Assembly: GCA_015143295.1 (NCBI GenBank)
Contig: JABCRI010001479.1
Location: 1 to 64,000, forward strand
Direction: 5' to 3'
DNA length: 64,000 nt
From: Tetracentron sinense
Lineage: Eukaryota; Streptophyta; Magnoliopsida; Trochodendrales; Trochodendraceae
Positions 45,612-56,965 of this stretch are shown here, one piece after another. The position numbers and the translations under genes are program-made. The notes under the pieces are model-generated. The model made no database searches, was not told the DNA's origin, and worked only from the letters and a program-made list of their open reading frames with translations. Position 1 is the stretch's first letter, and each line of letters starts with the position of its first letter.

Positions 45612-45732
45612 AAACAGTCTTCAAAAATAAATTCATTGAATGGTTTCAATGGTCAGATTTTCGTGATTCCTCATTTGTTTGTTTGGTTGATTGATTGATT
45701 GATTCTTGTTGCTTGTATGAGTATCCTTTCAG

Positions 45733-45834
45733 AATAAATGGGAGAAAGCAGTTAGAGCATTTGAAGCATTGGAAGTGGCGCTGGGTATTGGAGTTAGCGC
45801 TTATTGTGCTGCAGCAGTGTGTAGCATCATGTAA
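45733..45834 (+). CDS. EF-hand / ZZ protein, copy D, last exon
   Basis: This exon has 33 codons and a TAA stop after the acceptor CCTTTCAG. The peptide starts NKWEKAVRAFEALEVAL and ends VCSIM, homologous to the copy B tail in length and in the pattern of hydrophobic and charged residues. The conserved length and open frame suggest that the tail is under selection. Confidence 0.75.
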   Translation, partial: NKWEKAVRAFEALEVALGIGVSAYCAAAVCSIM

Positions 45835-46029
45835 CGGGGCTTACACTAACATGGACAAAACATTTCGTAGTAGTTCGACCTTTGTTTTTTTTTGTTTTTT
45901 ATTTGGTATTGGTATCAGTAGATTCAGTAAACGGTCAGTAGTTAGTTGGGGGCATTGAGACTCTTGCAACCCTTACCCCAAGGGGATTGGGGATTAGATC
46001 CCTAGACCTTCCTAACGTGGGGGTAGCTC

Positions 46030-46342
46030 GAGCTTTGTTGAATGCTTAGGCATTGCAGTAGTAGAACATTAGTTACTAGAACTCTTTCAGACAATATATA
46101 CATGTCCAACCTATATATATATATTTGGTGTTTTTGTTTCATGTTCTTAATTTTCAAGGGTTTCTAAAGTTAGTTTTGAAAGCTAATTTGTTCATAAATT
46201 AATTGATGATGAGAACTGAGAGAGCTCCCAGACCTCCATCTTGATGAACTGAGACGCGAGAGTTCGTTCGAAACACACACAGAAGTGGAGGGAGCCCACC
46301 AAGAGCCCTAAGTTGACGGGGAGTTCTTGGAGAGGGACTGTT
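46030..46342 (+). other. 3' UTR-like flank of copy D and duplicated downstream sequence
   Basis: 46030-46215 matches the flank after the copy B stop. 46215-46335 (GAGAGCTCCCAGACCTCCAT, GAGGGAGCCCACCAAGAGCC) matches 12960-13110. The two copies differ mainly by the insert at 12255-12935. Confidence 0.65.
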
Positions 46343-47019
46343 ATTGGGGCTCAATTTCTTTATCAATATTGAAAGGATGAGCCTATTTATCATTAATTAA
46401 ATTTGATTTTACATCCAACTGTTTCAGTCTTTAATAAAACTATTTTGTGAGCATTATGGAAGAAGGGAATGATAGCCTTCTTTGCTTTCAACATTAATGG
46501 TCCCTAAAAGGGTAATGGAACAAACCCCTTTAGGTGGACCTCTGTAGGGGTGATCAAGGGCACTGTGATTAAGGCTAATATTCTCCTATGGAAAATGTCA
46601 AGTACCTCGTCTACACACCAGGGCTTTGTCCCAGTGGTAGTGTATCCTTGCTTTGGGGGGAGGTACCGGGTTCTATTCCCAAGAGAGTGGGAGTTTGTAT
46701 ATACTCTCCACCCGCTCACTAACTGAACAGATACTAACACCTAACCGGTGTTGCGGCCTAAACATATATCTTGAACCAAAAAAAAAAAAAAAGTACCTCG
46801 TCTAGGTACCGTATGGTGCAAGCATGTAGGGAGATTTGATCGATTTAGAGCTTAGTTGAATCTCGAAGATAGTGCTGCCAAATTCCTTCCACAATTCAAA
46901 CCGTATTTTACATTTGCCGCTGATATACCTTAATCCCAGTATAGGAGCCACTATCTTATATATACTAAGCTAGAGTTTGTTTTAATGTCGTGATAGCCTC
47001 TCAATTCTTATTTCAAATA
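46343..47019. repeat. Duplicated flank, extra copy
   Basis: The sequence from GGCTCAATTTCTTTATCAAT through AACTGTTTCAGTCTTTAATA and GGGTAATGGAACAAACCCC to GCTTAGTTGAATCTCGAAGA matches both 48432-48790 and 22855-23150. Unit 2 thus has this block twice, either side of the LTR remnant at 47020-48236. Confidence 0.6.
46614..46790 (+). mobile_element. tRNA-derived SINE, family 2, copy 2
   Basis: It matches the copy at 9979-10156 over its whole length and ends in poly(A). A perfect 14-bp duplication AAGTACCTCGTCTA flanks it (46600-46613 and 46791-46804). The matching flank at 48690 (ATGTCAAGTACCGAATAG) lacks it. Confidence 0.92.
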
Positions 47020-48236
47020 CCCCTCTAGGATAAGTCTTTCTTTAGACTAACCTACCTTGCTCTAGAGATTTAGAAGTAAAGAGGAAGCTAAGGTTTTAGA
47101 GTGTGGGAAGAATTAATTCTAAGAATTAAAGCCTAAAGTTCTTCACAAATTATCTTCTTTTAGTGGACTTTTAAAAGTTTTTGAAGTGAAAAAGTAGGGA
47201 ATGAGCCTTTTTCTTGTTGCCAATCATATTCAAGGTTTCTCCCCCTTCTTTTTCTTTTATTTAATTCTATTTTGCTTACTTTATTTGTTTCTTATCTAAT
47301 TTTTATTTTTGATCTCATTACTTCTTCATTGCATTAAACACCAGCCCATATCTAGAAACCGGTGGAAGGCCTACCCCCATTTTTTTCATGTAGTCGAGCC
47401 CCCTTATGAGTGTTCCATAAATTATGAGGTCCCATGAAGAGAAAGAGGGTAGGCATTCTCACCTATACATTTTCCCATTAATGCCTCTTCTGTTTTTATT
47501 TTTCTGTAAACTCGGGTATAAATGAGCCATTTTGGGCTACGTACCCTTGGGTTTTCCATTTGCCCCTGAGTTTTCCAAAATTCTAGACTCGACCTAAGTT
47601 AGTTTTTTACCCTAGTTAGCTTGTCAATAACCCATGCTCCATGCATGCATGAGTCTAAACTTCTATAATAAACCATAAAGAAAACATTCAAATAATCCAT
47701 AAAAACCACAAGTTATATAACATGCAATGGCTTGATCTCATTAACCTGGATATGTAGGTAACCCTAAGGGTCCAGCCCACCTAGCTTAGACATTTTCCTT
47801 TTTTATTATTCTTGGTTCATCCTCTCTTTACTTTGCAAAATGACATGTCCATTTTGTTTAAGCATGATTTCTTTTATTGCTTAACATGATTCATAGTGCA
47901 TCAAATTCTCTTTATAATTTCTTTAATTTTGGTTTGGACTTAAGGACTAGGTTACCATCTTTGGATGAGGTTTTAAGGTACCTAACTCCTTCCCCTAAAT
48001 TTAAACGAATTTCTTACCCTAAATCTTACATAGATAGTATCTTATCTATAACAAATAGATCCTATTTTTCCCAAAAACAAATAGGCGGCAACTCTGTCGT
48101 AAGGTGTTCAACGTCATTCCTCTTAAGGGATTGTCCCGGAATTGAAATGTGGTAAATGCCTACGTCTAAAAGGTGTTTAGCGTTATTCCTGCTAAGGGAT
48201 TGTCCCGGAAAGGAAAGGTGGTAAATTCCTTTGCTC
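47020..48236 (-). mobile_element. Truncated LTR remnant related to solo LTR X
   Basis: CTAACCTACCTTGCTC, AGGGAATGAGCCTTTTTCTTG, GTACCCTTGGGTTTTCC and GGCGGCAACTCTGTCGTAA correspond to the part of X between 21693 and 22766. The right end lies at TTTGCTCA before GTACTT, as in X. The left part of the LTR is missing. It is an old fossil. Confidence 0.65.
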
Positions 48237-48814
48237 AGTACTTCTCCTACACTACTCTATAAAATACTAGACATTTATACAATAGATCGGTTGGTTCTGC
48301 TAAGGGATTGTGCTGGGATGGAAATGTGGTAAATACTTTGTTCACAGTACTTCCCCTACACTACTCTACAAAATACTAGACATTTATTACAATAGACCGT
48401 TAGGCTCTTACTCAAAAGGTCCTTGTTATGGGCTCTCAGTTTCCTCATCAATGGAAGGCTTAGCCTCTTTATTACTAAATTTGATTTTGCATACAACTAT
48501 TTCAGTCTTTATTAAAACTAATTTTATGAGCTTTATGAAAGAGGGGAATGTTAGCCTTATTCACTTTCAACATTAATCAACCCTAAAAGGGTAGCTGGAC
48601 AAGCCACTTTAGGTGGACCTCTTTAGGGGTGAGGGGATGATTAAGGGCGTCAAGATTGAGGCTGGCATTCTCCTATTGAAGATGTCAAGTACCGAATAGT
48701 GCAAGCATGTAGAGAGATTTGATCGACTCGAAACTTAGTTGAATCACGAAGACAGTGGCGTCAAATTCATTCCTTGTGCCTCACCTTCGGGTTCCATTTT
48801 ATGGTGCAGGATAT

Positions 48815-49258
48815 CATGGTTTAAAATTTCATTGAAATTTCGTGAAATTTCGCGAAATATCGGTTTCAGACAACCCCATCGATATCGAAATTAGGTTTAT
48901 TTCGAAAATCAGATTTCGGCCGAAATCTGATTTTTTATTTTTAAATAATTTTTTTAATTATTTTTTAATTAAAATTCCGAAATATTTCGAAATTTTTACT
49001 GAAATTTCGAAAAATTTATATATTAATTTTAAAAATAAAATAATAATATATATAATTAATATTATATAAAAAATATATAAAAAATGAATATTTCGAAATT
49101 TCGGAATATTTCGGCGAAATTTCGGATTAAATTTCGGAATAATATTTTATTATAAAATTCGATTTCGGTGAGATGTCGGCCGAAATTTTGAAATTTCGGA
49201 ATATTTCGTTTCGAATGGGACATCCGAAATGGACGGAAATTTCGAAATTTTAAACCTT
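48815..49258. mobile_element. Mutator-like MITE rich in GAAATTTCG
   Basis: The ends GGTTTAAAATTTC and GAAATTTTAAACC are inverted, and a perfect 9-bp duplication GCAGGATAT flanks it (48806-48814 and 49259-49267). The whole 444 bp is built of GAAATTTCG/CGAAATTTC repeats. The duplicate flank at 23237 (GTGCCTGATATACTC) lacks it. Confidence 0.85.
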
Positions 49259-50720
49259 GCAGGATATACCCTAATTCCAGTATCGGAGGCTAAAATAGAT
49301 TCTAATCTATTTTTGACAATGTCTATGGTCTCTAATTGCTTTGGACCCATCCATTTTACAGTGCCTACAACACGACTAAGCCCACCATATGGCCTCAATG
49401 GGATGACAACATTTGATAAAATCCTTAATTTGAGACTTGACTCTCTAACACTAATCTTCATTATTGAACTCACCAAAAAAAAAATCTTCATTATTGAAAA
49501 TAACATTTTTAACGGTTCTCCATAAAAATGATGGTGAGCTAACACTAGGGGTGGGTATCGAGCCGAGATTTTATCAAGCATTTGAATTTTCACAGTGTTC
49601 AAGCTTGGCTTAGCTCGTTAACCGAGTTTGAGCCAAATGGCAAAAGCTCAAGATTTTAGCAACCTCAATTAAATCTTATTATTTAAAAAACTTATAAAAT
49701 ATGATTAATTTAATTGAGGTTTTTAGATTGTATATTTACATATATTATTTTTTATATTTTTAATATATATATATATATATAGGAGCCGACAACAAAAGTG
49801 TTACTAAACGAGCTTCAAAATGGTGTTCAAACTTGTTTGCTCAGTCAACCGAGCCTCGTGCCCACTCCTAGCTAACACACCATGAGAGGTGTTGAGAAGG
49901 TATATGACACCAGGGATGGACAAACCCTAAAATGTAGGGTTTTACAAGATTAGCCAAAGGAAGTCCACTGCTTGTACAACAAAGATCGTCTTGATGCAAC
50001 TTTTTGTAGATGAATTAACCATTTGTTGCGCTTGGGTGAAACTTATTTGGGCTATGTGTGTTTTGTGGTGCGTGTGTGGTGTGTGTGAGTGCGTGAGTTT
50101 CCTTGTGTTGCCTACTGACTTTGCCTTGTGCTATTGTTGGGTTTAATAAAAAAAAAAAACAAATTTACCATTTTGAAATAATATCTCACAAGATGCTAAG
50201 GGGATCCAAGATGTCAACTGATTGAATGGGAGTTTAGAATCTTTAGATCCCCAACCGACTCCATACCCTCCCAAAACTAAACTAATATATATATATATAT
50301 ATTTTAAAAATCCCCTAAAGCTATCAATGGGCATATCCATCTTAAGGGCTTTGGGAGAACTTGGATCACATTTTGTTGAGATAGTATGTAAAGATTTGAT
50401 AGCTGTGATTGGGATGAAGGTTTGAAATTTCGCACAATTTTGATCTTGCTCTACTCCTTCAAAACAGAGATGTCAATTATATCGTTATGCAAGATTCTAA
50501 AGTACCATATGCATATGCTTGAATGGTATATTAGAATCTTTAGATCCACGGATTAGTCCGACTATGAATTAAACTAAACTAATATTAAAAAATAACAGAA
50601 CTTGGGGCACATTTTGTGGAGATAGTGTGTAAAGAGTTGATATGGCGTGATTTAACTAAAGTCATGAACACTAAAAAAAAAGTTGAATAATGAATAAGAA
50701 CGTGTTGCCGCCCTCAAATA
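49259..50720. repeat. Duplicated flank, unit 2 copy
   Basis: This stretch matches 23240-23850 and 26976-27660. A (TA)n run sits near 49768-49784, and a second partial round of the AGAATCTTTAGATCCACGGA segment occurs at 50530. No gene is visible. Confidence 0.65.
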
Positions 50721-50978
50721 TTTTGGGATTAAGGTTTGAAATTTGGCACAGTTTTGGTCTTGCTCGACTCTAAAGTCATGAACACTAAACAAAATTTGGC
50801 ACAATTTTGTGAAATGTCAACGTACGTCCTTGGAAAGGAACTCATCACCATTATTGGAGGGATGTGCTCATAGTGAAACTATGTTTTCTGATTATTTTAT
50901 AGCATCTACGCCCGTTTTGGATTCCATGCGAGTGAATGATAAATGCCTCCAGACACCTGTCTGTTGTGAAGTGAGTGT

Positions 50979-51340
50979 TGTGAAAGCGTCCAACTCAAAA
51001 CCAATTGGCAATGAGTGGAGAGGCCTTACATGTATATAAGGCCACAACTATTTATCTATTTAGTCGATGTGGGATTAATTCTCTTACACGCCCCCTCACG
51101 TGCAGCCCTAATTCTAGGTCTGTCACGTGCGCCTTTTTTTTTGGGTCGTCAATCATGCAGCCTTTCTGTTTGGGTCTGTCATCGTGAGTGAGCATAATTT
51201 GGCCGTTGGGCTTTTTGAGCTCTGATACCATATGAAAGCGTCCAACTCAAAACCAATTGGCAATGAGTGGAGAGGCCTTACATGTATATAAGGCCACAAC
51301 TATTTCTCTATTTAGTCGATGTGGGATTAATTCTCTTACA
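50979..51340 (-). mobile_element. TRIM (miniature LTR retrotransposon), 362 bp
   Basis: Two 110-bp direct repeats (50979-51088 and 51231-51340) differ at very few positions and run TGTAAGAGAATTAATCCCAC to CTTTCACA on the minus strand. Right inside the minus-strand 5' LTR is TGGTATCAGAGC (51219-51230 reversed), the usual initiator-Met tRNA primer site. A purine tract GAGGGGG lies next to the other LTR. A perfect 5-bp duplication AGTGT flanks it (50974-50978 and 51341-51345). It has no coding capacity and looks whole and young. Confidence 0.93.
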
Positions 51341-51677
51341 AGTGTATCCCTTATTTGGGTTATCAGGGTTCAAATCCCTTTAGGGGAGGAGGTTGGGAAG
51401 TCATCTTGAAACTAGGTTCGAATGCTAGGCAACTAACAACAAATACTCGGGTATTGTTATTTATTGTCACCCTGATGCAACATGGCCAAGCACCTAATGC
51501 AACATGCTGGCAACCTGATGCATCACGGACGAGTACCCTGATGCAATATGGTCGAGTGCCTGATGCAACATGTTGAGCACCCTAATGCAACATGTTGGGC
51601 TGTGATTTCTGCCTAGTGCCCTAAATGTCATAGTGAAGAAATTCATCCAAGTGCGGGTAAACGGTATGAATAACTAT

Positions 51678-54600
51678 TGTAAGCACCCAATTTTTACACC
51701 CCTTTTCTAACCATGGTTAAAGCCTTTTAACCATGGTTATCCTCAACCAAGTCCCTTCAACCCTAGGTTAACCTTAAACCCTAGACCTAACCCAAGGTAA
51801 ATCCCTAGCCAACCTTAGGACAAGCCCTAGTCAAACCATAGGCCTAACCCTAGTCAAATCCTAGGCCTTACCCTAGGTAAATCCTAACCCTAGGAAGACC
51901 CCTAGTCAAACCTAGGCCTAACCCTAGTTAAACCCTAACCTTAGGTGAACCCCTAGTTGACCCTAGGTCCATCCCTAGGATTAAAACCTTAGTCAAACCC
52001 TTAGCAAACCCTATGCCCAAAACCCTAAGCCCTTAGGTTTCAAGCCCAGGCGAAAGCCCTCAAAACCTCGGCTTGGGCCCAAGCCCAGGCCCAAAAATTC
52101 AAATCTCCAGCCTCGTACCGCGTACACTGCCAGGGCCAGACCCCTATTGGTTAAAACCCGGTATTGGCGGTAGATAATCTACTGCCATTACCATTTTGCA
52201 CTGTTTTGGTAATAGCAGTAGTTATTTTACCGCCAATACCTGATTTTGTGTTCAGCAGCACAACCACCACCTCAGGGGTCAGGCATGCTTCTGGCAGCCC
52301 CTCTCCGACCTCCTGTGCCTCTGTCTACCCTGGTACTAATACCAGGGGTGTCTCCAAACCCTTCTTCTATAAATTCACACCCCCACAGCCTTCCAAAGGA
52401 CTAAAGAACTCCCATACCTGAACCCCTGTTCAAACTCCCAAGACCAAAGCCCTTGCAAGCTTCTGAGAATCCTCTCAGCCACTCCAGAGCACTCCAGGGA
52501 CCATCCAGCTCCGTCCTCAGCATCTGCACAGCACCACCACTTCGCTCCACCACCTCTGCCAACTACCACCACCGCTAGAGGAATATAGCAGCAGGGTAGG
52601 GCCTACCCCTACCCCATTTATTTTCTGTTTTACACTCTTGTGAGCCCCTGGAAGATCCAGGAGACTTTCTCTTCGTTATTTAGCAAAAATCCATAGTAAA
52701 GGGGCCCCCCTCACCTTCATCATAGGTGTACTCTACGGGTAGAGGCACCTCTCCGACCAGCCTTGAGGCATTTGGGGGTCCCACAATCCATGAGGGAACC
52801 CCTGGATCCATCCTAGCATTATCCTGAAGGGCAAAAAGCAATTTCTGGAAAAATCCAGGAATGACGGTAAACTTAGTACCGCTATTCCTAGCATTTTCTG
52901 TTTGAACCCCTGTGGACCCCACCTGAGTTAGCCCTGGTCCATTCCAGGGCATGGGTTAGACTTCTAAGACCCTCTTTTGCTTAAACCCTGGTCTTCTAAG
53001 TTCAACACATCTCTTTAACCATGGTTAAAACTCACAAAAATGCAAACTGTGTAGAATGGCGGTAGATGTTGTGTTATGTAATAGGACTTCAACCTACTGT
53101 GGGGCCCACTCCAGACTACTCTCAGGGCCTACATCAGGCCCATGGTCTTCCCTGGACTTCCTTCTTCATCTTTGAGGGTTCAGAACTAAGAAACCGAAGC
53201 GTGGAGCGGGAGCGGGAGCGGGAGCGAGAGCATCAAATTTCAATTTAAGATATGGTCGAAAGCGTCTCTAGAGCGTCAATATATTAACATATATTAATCT
53301 TAAGAGTTTAAAGTCTTTAATTACAGTTAGATATTTTTCTTAAAAATAAGCTTAGATCATTGAATTAATAAATACATCCTTTGAACTTCTATCTTAAAAA
53401 CTATGGTTCTTAAGGGTTAATTAATAATTCTTAACCTCAGTTCAAGTTAATAGGGAATAGGGACATGGTTTGATTGTGGGTGCGATTGAACTCTCCAGTA
53501 ATTGGATTGAGATTGGGTGCGATTGAACTCTCCCCGAGTTCAATCGTACGTGATTGGCTGTGATTTCATTTCAAAGAGACAAAAGCCTCTACTGACACAA
53601 GGTTTCTGTACTACTGAGTACTGACACAGGTTTCTTACACAAGTATGACACAAGTTTCTTACACAAGTATTCTTCTCTACTGACATAAACCACCTTCGAA
53701 TAAAGATTTTAAAAATGAAAAAGTTAAAAGACTCAAAAAGCGCCGCTCTATTGTTTCAGAAATCGCACTCTCTACGTGGATTCGCTCTCAAACTGTGAAA
53801 GCAAGGTTTGAGAGCGGGAGCGGGTGGGTAAACACACGGTTTGGGTTACTAAGGTTTAGAACCTCTTGGATCCACTCCTAGCTTAAACCCCAGACTTGCA
53901 AAGACCCTCTGAAAATGTTCTGTAATGGCAGGAATCCTATTATTGTAATTTATTGATTTTCTATTCTTATGGGCTTTTGTAAGGGCTCAGGCTTGGTAGG
54001 AGGCCATTCTAGTTCCTGCCTAGCCCCTTGGGCACATCTCAGACCATCTCAGGCCTTAACCATGGGTTAATCCAATCCTAGTTAAGTTTTAACTATGGTT
54101 AGCTGATCTAACCTTGAGGAAAAAATTCCAGAAATTCTATAAAAATCCTAAATAATTTGAAATGTTAGAAATGATCAAAATCAGACTTTGTAACCAGCCT
54201 AACCGTGGTTAAATGAGCCTAACCATGGTTAAATCTTTCCTCAACCATGGTTAAGCCCATTTAACCTTGGAAAAATCCATAAAATTGTCAAATAACATTA
54301 AGAGACCACAAAACTATTCTTGGATCTTGCCAATCATGGTTAGCAACCCTAACCATGGCTAGGCCACCCCTTAACTCCGGTTAAACCCTTTTGGCCTACC
54401 GGGCCCAACCTAACCATGGTTAGACCACCCCTTAACTTCAGTCAAACCCTTTTGACCTACCAGGCCCAACCCTAAGCCTACCGGGCTTACCTTTAGCTTA
54501 CTGGGCTAGACCTTGACCTCTGGATCTAAACTTTGGCCTACCAGGCCCAAACCGGCCTATCGGGCCCAATCCTTTATTCTATTGGACTAAACCCTAGCCT

Positions 54601-55148
54601 TCAAGTTTATCTCTTGGCCTACCAGACCCAACTCTAAACCCACCGGGCTTACCCTTAGCCTTCGAGCTCCACCCTTGGCCTACCGGGCCCAATCCAACAA
54701 AACCAAGCATTTGACCAACCCGGTCAACTTAACCCTAGCCCCCCGGGTTAGACCCTAAGCCACCCTCGATGCACACACAACACTCCCCTTAACCTTGACA
54801 CGGGCTCATGTGCCAAAACTACGCTCGGTCTGATCTCACCCTAATGTGAGTACATAGGCAACCCAACCCGGGTTCGACCCTAGTTAACTTTTTTCCTTAT
54901 TAGATTAGTATAAACTAAAACTAAAGCATTTAAACGATAATTAACATTAAATTGGCTTAAACCTAGTAAGTAGGAAACCATTGTAAATGGAAGTCTTGAG
55001 GTGCCTAACACCTTCCCCGAGTTTAATCGAACCTCTTACCTAGAACTCTAAAGCAGACCAAGACCTTATCCATAAACCCAGGGACTTATCCCTTCTGAAT
55101 GAATAGGTGGCGACTCCAAAATCCCAGTGAGTAAAATCCGTGCTCACA
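51678..55148 (-). mobile_element. Solo LTR Z (Ty3/gypsy-like, reverse) with a nested insert
   Basis: On the minus strand it runs TGTGAGCACGGATTTTACTC to GGGTGCTTACA. The 5-bp duplication ACTAT (51673-51677 and 55149-55153) is exact. It shares several blocks with solo LTR Y, for example the one ending GTTAGGCACC. Without the insert at 53187-53853 it is about 2.8 kb. CCCTAG- and CCTACCGGGCCC-type short repeats fill 51700-52080 and 54360-54700. No internal domain is present, so it is a fossil solo LTR. Confidence 0.88.
53187..53853. mobile_element. MULE-like insert in solo LTR Z
   Basis: This 667-bp segment interrupts the LTR and is flanked by GTTCAGAAC (53178-53186) and GTTTAGAAC (53854-53862), a 9-bp duplication with one mismatch. 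The ends, CTAAGAAACC and, reversed, CTTAGTAACCCAAACC, are weakly inverted. It contains a GCGGGA tandem run (53208-53227) and a decayed piece of the CGATTGAACTCTCC MITE family (53480-53570). Confidence 0.6.
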
Positions 55149-55153
55149 ACTAT

Positions 55154-55177
55154 GACTCTCTTAAGGTAGTCAAATGT

Positions 55178-55215
<38 letters not shown>

Positions 55216-56114
55216 AAGATTCTCACTGTCCCTATCTACTATCTTTGAAATTTTTTTTTTATAAAAAACTCAAGGTTAGATTCTTTAACTTAAGGGTAAA
55301 AGTGTTTTAACCACAATTAAAGGGAGTTAAACAAGACACGTGTTGACTAGCGGGTGCGATTGAATCTCCAGAGTTCAAATCTGAACCCCGTTGTCTCACA
55401 TGTGCTAGGACAGGCACTCACGTCATGAGATTGTCTCTAGCAAATAGCAGAAAATTGGTCTTGGGCATCCACACATCATCCGACATATGGCGTTAAAAAG
55501 GGGTCACATACGGTTACTTCGAGAAGGGTGTTTTCATTTTCTCCTCATGTTTTTGACTTCTCGCCACTTAATATCTCTCTCCCTTTTTATCGCCACATGT
55601 AAAAAGATGTGTGGATGCCAGAGACCAATTTTCTCGCATCTGCAAGAGGCAATCCCATGCCGGCACCCACAGTTTTGTGGGTTCCATATGTAGGATGACA
55701 TGGGTTGGATTGTGCTAGACAAATTCGGGTTTAATGAAAATATAGACCAAACCCGACATTTTATAAACGGGTTGAAAATGCAACCCAAACCAGCCCAACA
55801 GAAGCCCTTGACATGCCCACCCAATTCAACTAAAATTAATAAGGAGAAAAATATATTTACACCCCCTGAGGTTTGACGACAATACACATAGGTCCCTTAG
55901 TTTTCAAAAAATACATTAGGTACCCTTTCTTTTCAAAATAATGACACTTACACCCCTTCTATCAGTAACAGACATGCTGATGTCATGAAATAAACTTTAT
56001 AAAATTTCAAAACTACCCCTTGAATCATTTTGGGAAAAATACACTTACACCCCCTGAGGTTTGATGAAAATACATATAGACCCCCGAGTTTTGACAAAAA
56101 TACACATAGACCCC
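55154..56114. other. Unassigned sequence
   Basis: No supported gene. 55860-56115 repeats the segment AATACA(C/T)ATAG(G/A)CCC.C.GAGTTTTGA / ACACTTACACCCC three or four times, a low-complexity repeat. A CGATTGAATCTCCAGAGTTC piece at about 55360 belongs to a MITE family seen above. Confidence 0.4.
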
Positions 56115-56965
56115 CTCAGTTTTCAGAAAATTTAATCTTAGAAATTAGTGAATTTTAACTAGGGTTTAAAAGAAATTAATAATTTTTTCTAAAAACCAAT
56201 GAGAGGTGGGCGAACTCTAAGGGGAGATGAATCTTAACCATAGGTAAGGGGTGTCAAAAGAGACACATGACAACCTCAAGGGCATAATCGGACTTCAATT
56301 GTGGTTAAGATTCACCCACTTAGAGCATTCCTAGCAGCCTCACCAAATTTTACTCAGCATAATAGCCAAAACTCACTTTTTTTTCTATTTTAACTATCCA
56401 CTTTTTAAAACACTCCAAACAGCCTCACCAATTTAACAAAAAAAAAAAAGGAGAGAGAAACATTGTTTTATTATTTGTGTCAGAAAACAAAAAAGGAAAG
56501 GAGAGAGAAACATTATTTTATTTATTTATGTGACAATAAAGGAAGGAAGAGAGAAACTTTATTTTATTATTTGTGTGGGACCACAAAAAGGAAGGGAGAG
56601 ATGAAGATTTGGTTTGGTACTTGGTGAGTACTGTACACTCACCAAACCAAAATGGTTAATTTAAAGAGGGTGCTGGAGGCCCCTTTTTACAAATTTTAGT
56701 GTTTTGTCTCACCAAGATAACTTTTTAGTTATTTTGGTGAGGCTGCTAGGAATGCTCTTATTCTTGGTTTTTAGAGAAAAAAAAATCATTTTTTTAAAAC
56801 TCTGGTTAAAATTCACTAACTCTTGAGGTTAAATCTTTTTTTTATTTTTTTTTATAAAAACCAAGGATAAGTGAGTGAATCCTAGGGGTGGGTGAATCTT
56901 AATCACGGTTAAAGAGTGTTAAAAGGGACACATGACGACCTCAGTGGCGTAACCGGACTCCAGCT
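56115..56965. repeat. Foldback MITE cluster
   Basis: Right-arm sequence of one foldback MITE (GATGAATCTTAACCATAGG, AAAAGAGACACATGACAACC) is followed directly by the left arm of another (GTGGTTAAGATTCACCCAC), a Tourist-like insert, and the rest of the second element, ending GACACATGACGACCTCAGTG and GTAACCGGACTCC at about 56960. Confidence 0.65.
56323..56757. mobile_element. Tourist-like (PIF/Harbinger) MITE nested in a foldback MITE
   Basis: The ends GAGCATTCCTAGCAGCCTC and GAGGCTGCTAGGAATGCTC are perfect inverted repeats, and the flanks are TTA at 56320-56322 and 56758-56760, the usual 3-bp duplication. It is 435 bp with three rounds of GGAGAGAGAAACATT..TTTATT inside. Related foldback copies with an uninterrupted arm confirm the insertion. 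Confidence 0.92.

Noticed and set aside
54000-54780. Proline-rich coding region from CTACCGGGCCCAA repeats
   Set aside because: The repeats are irregular in length, change frame often and lie within solo LTR Z.
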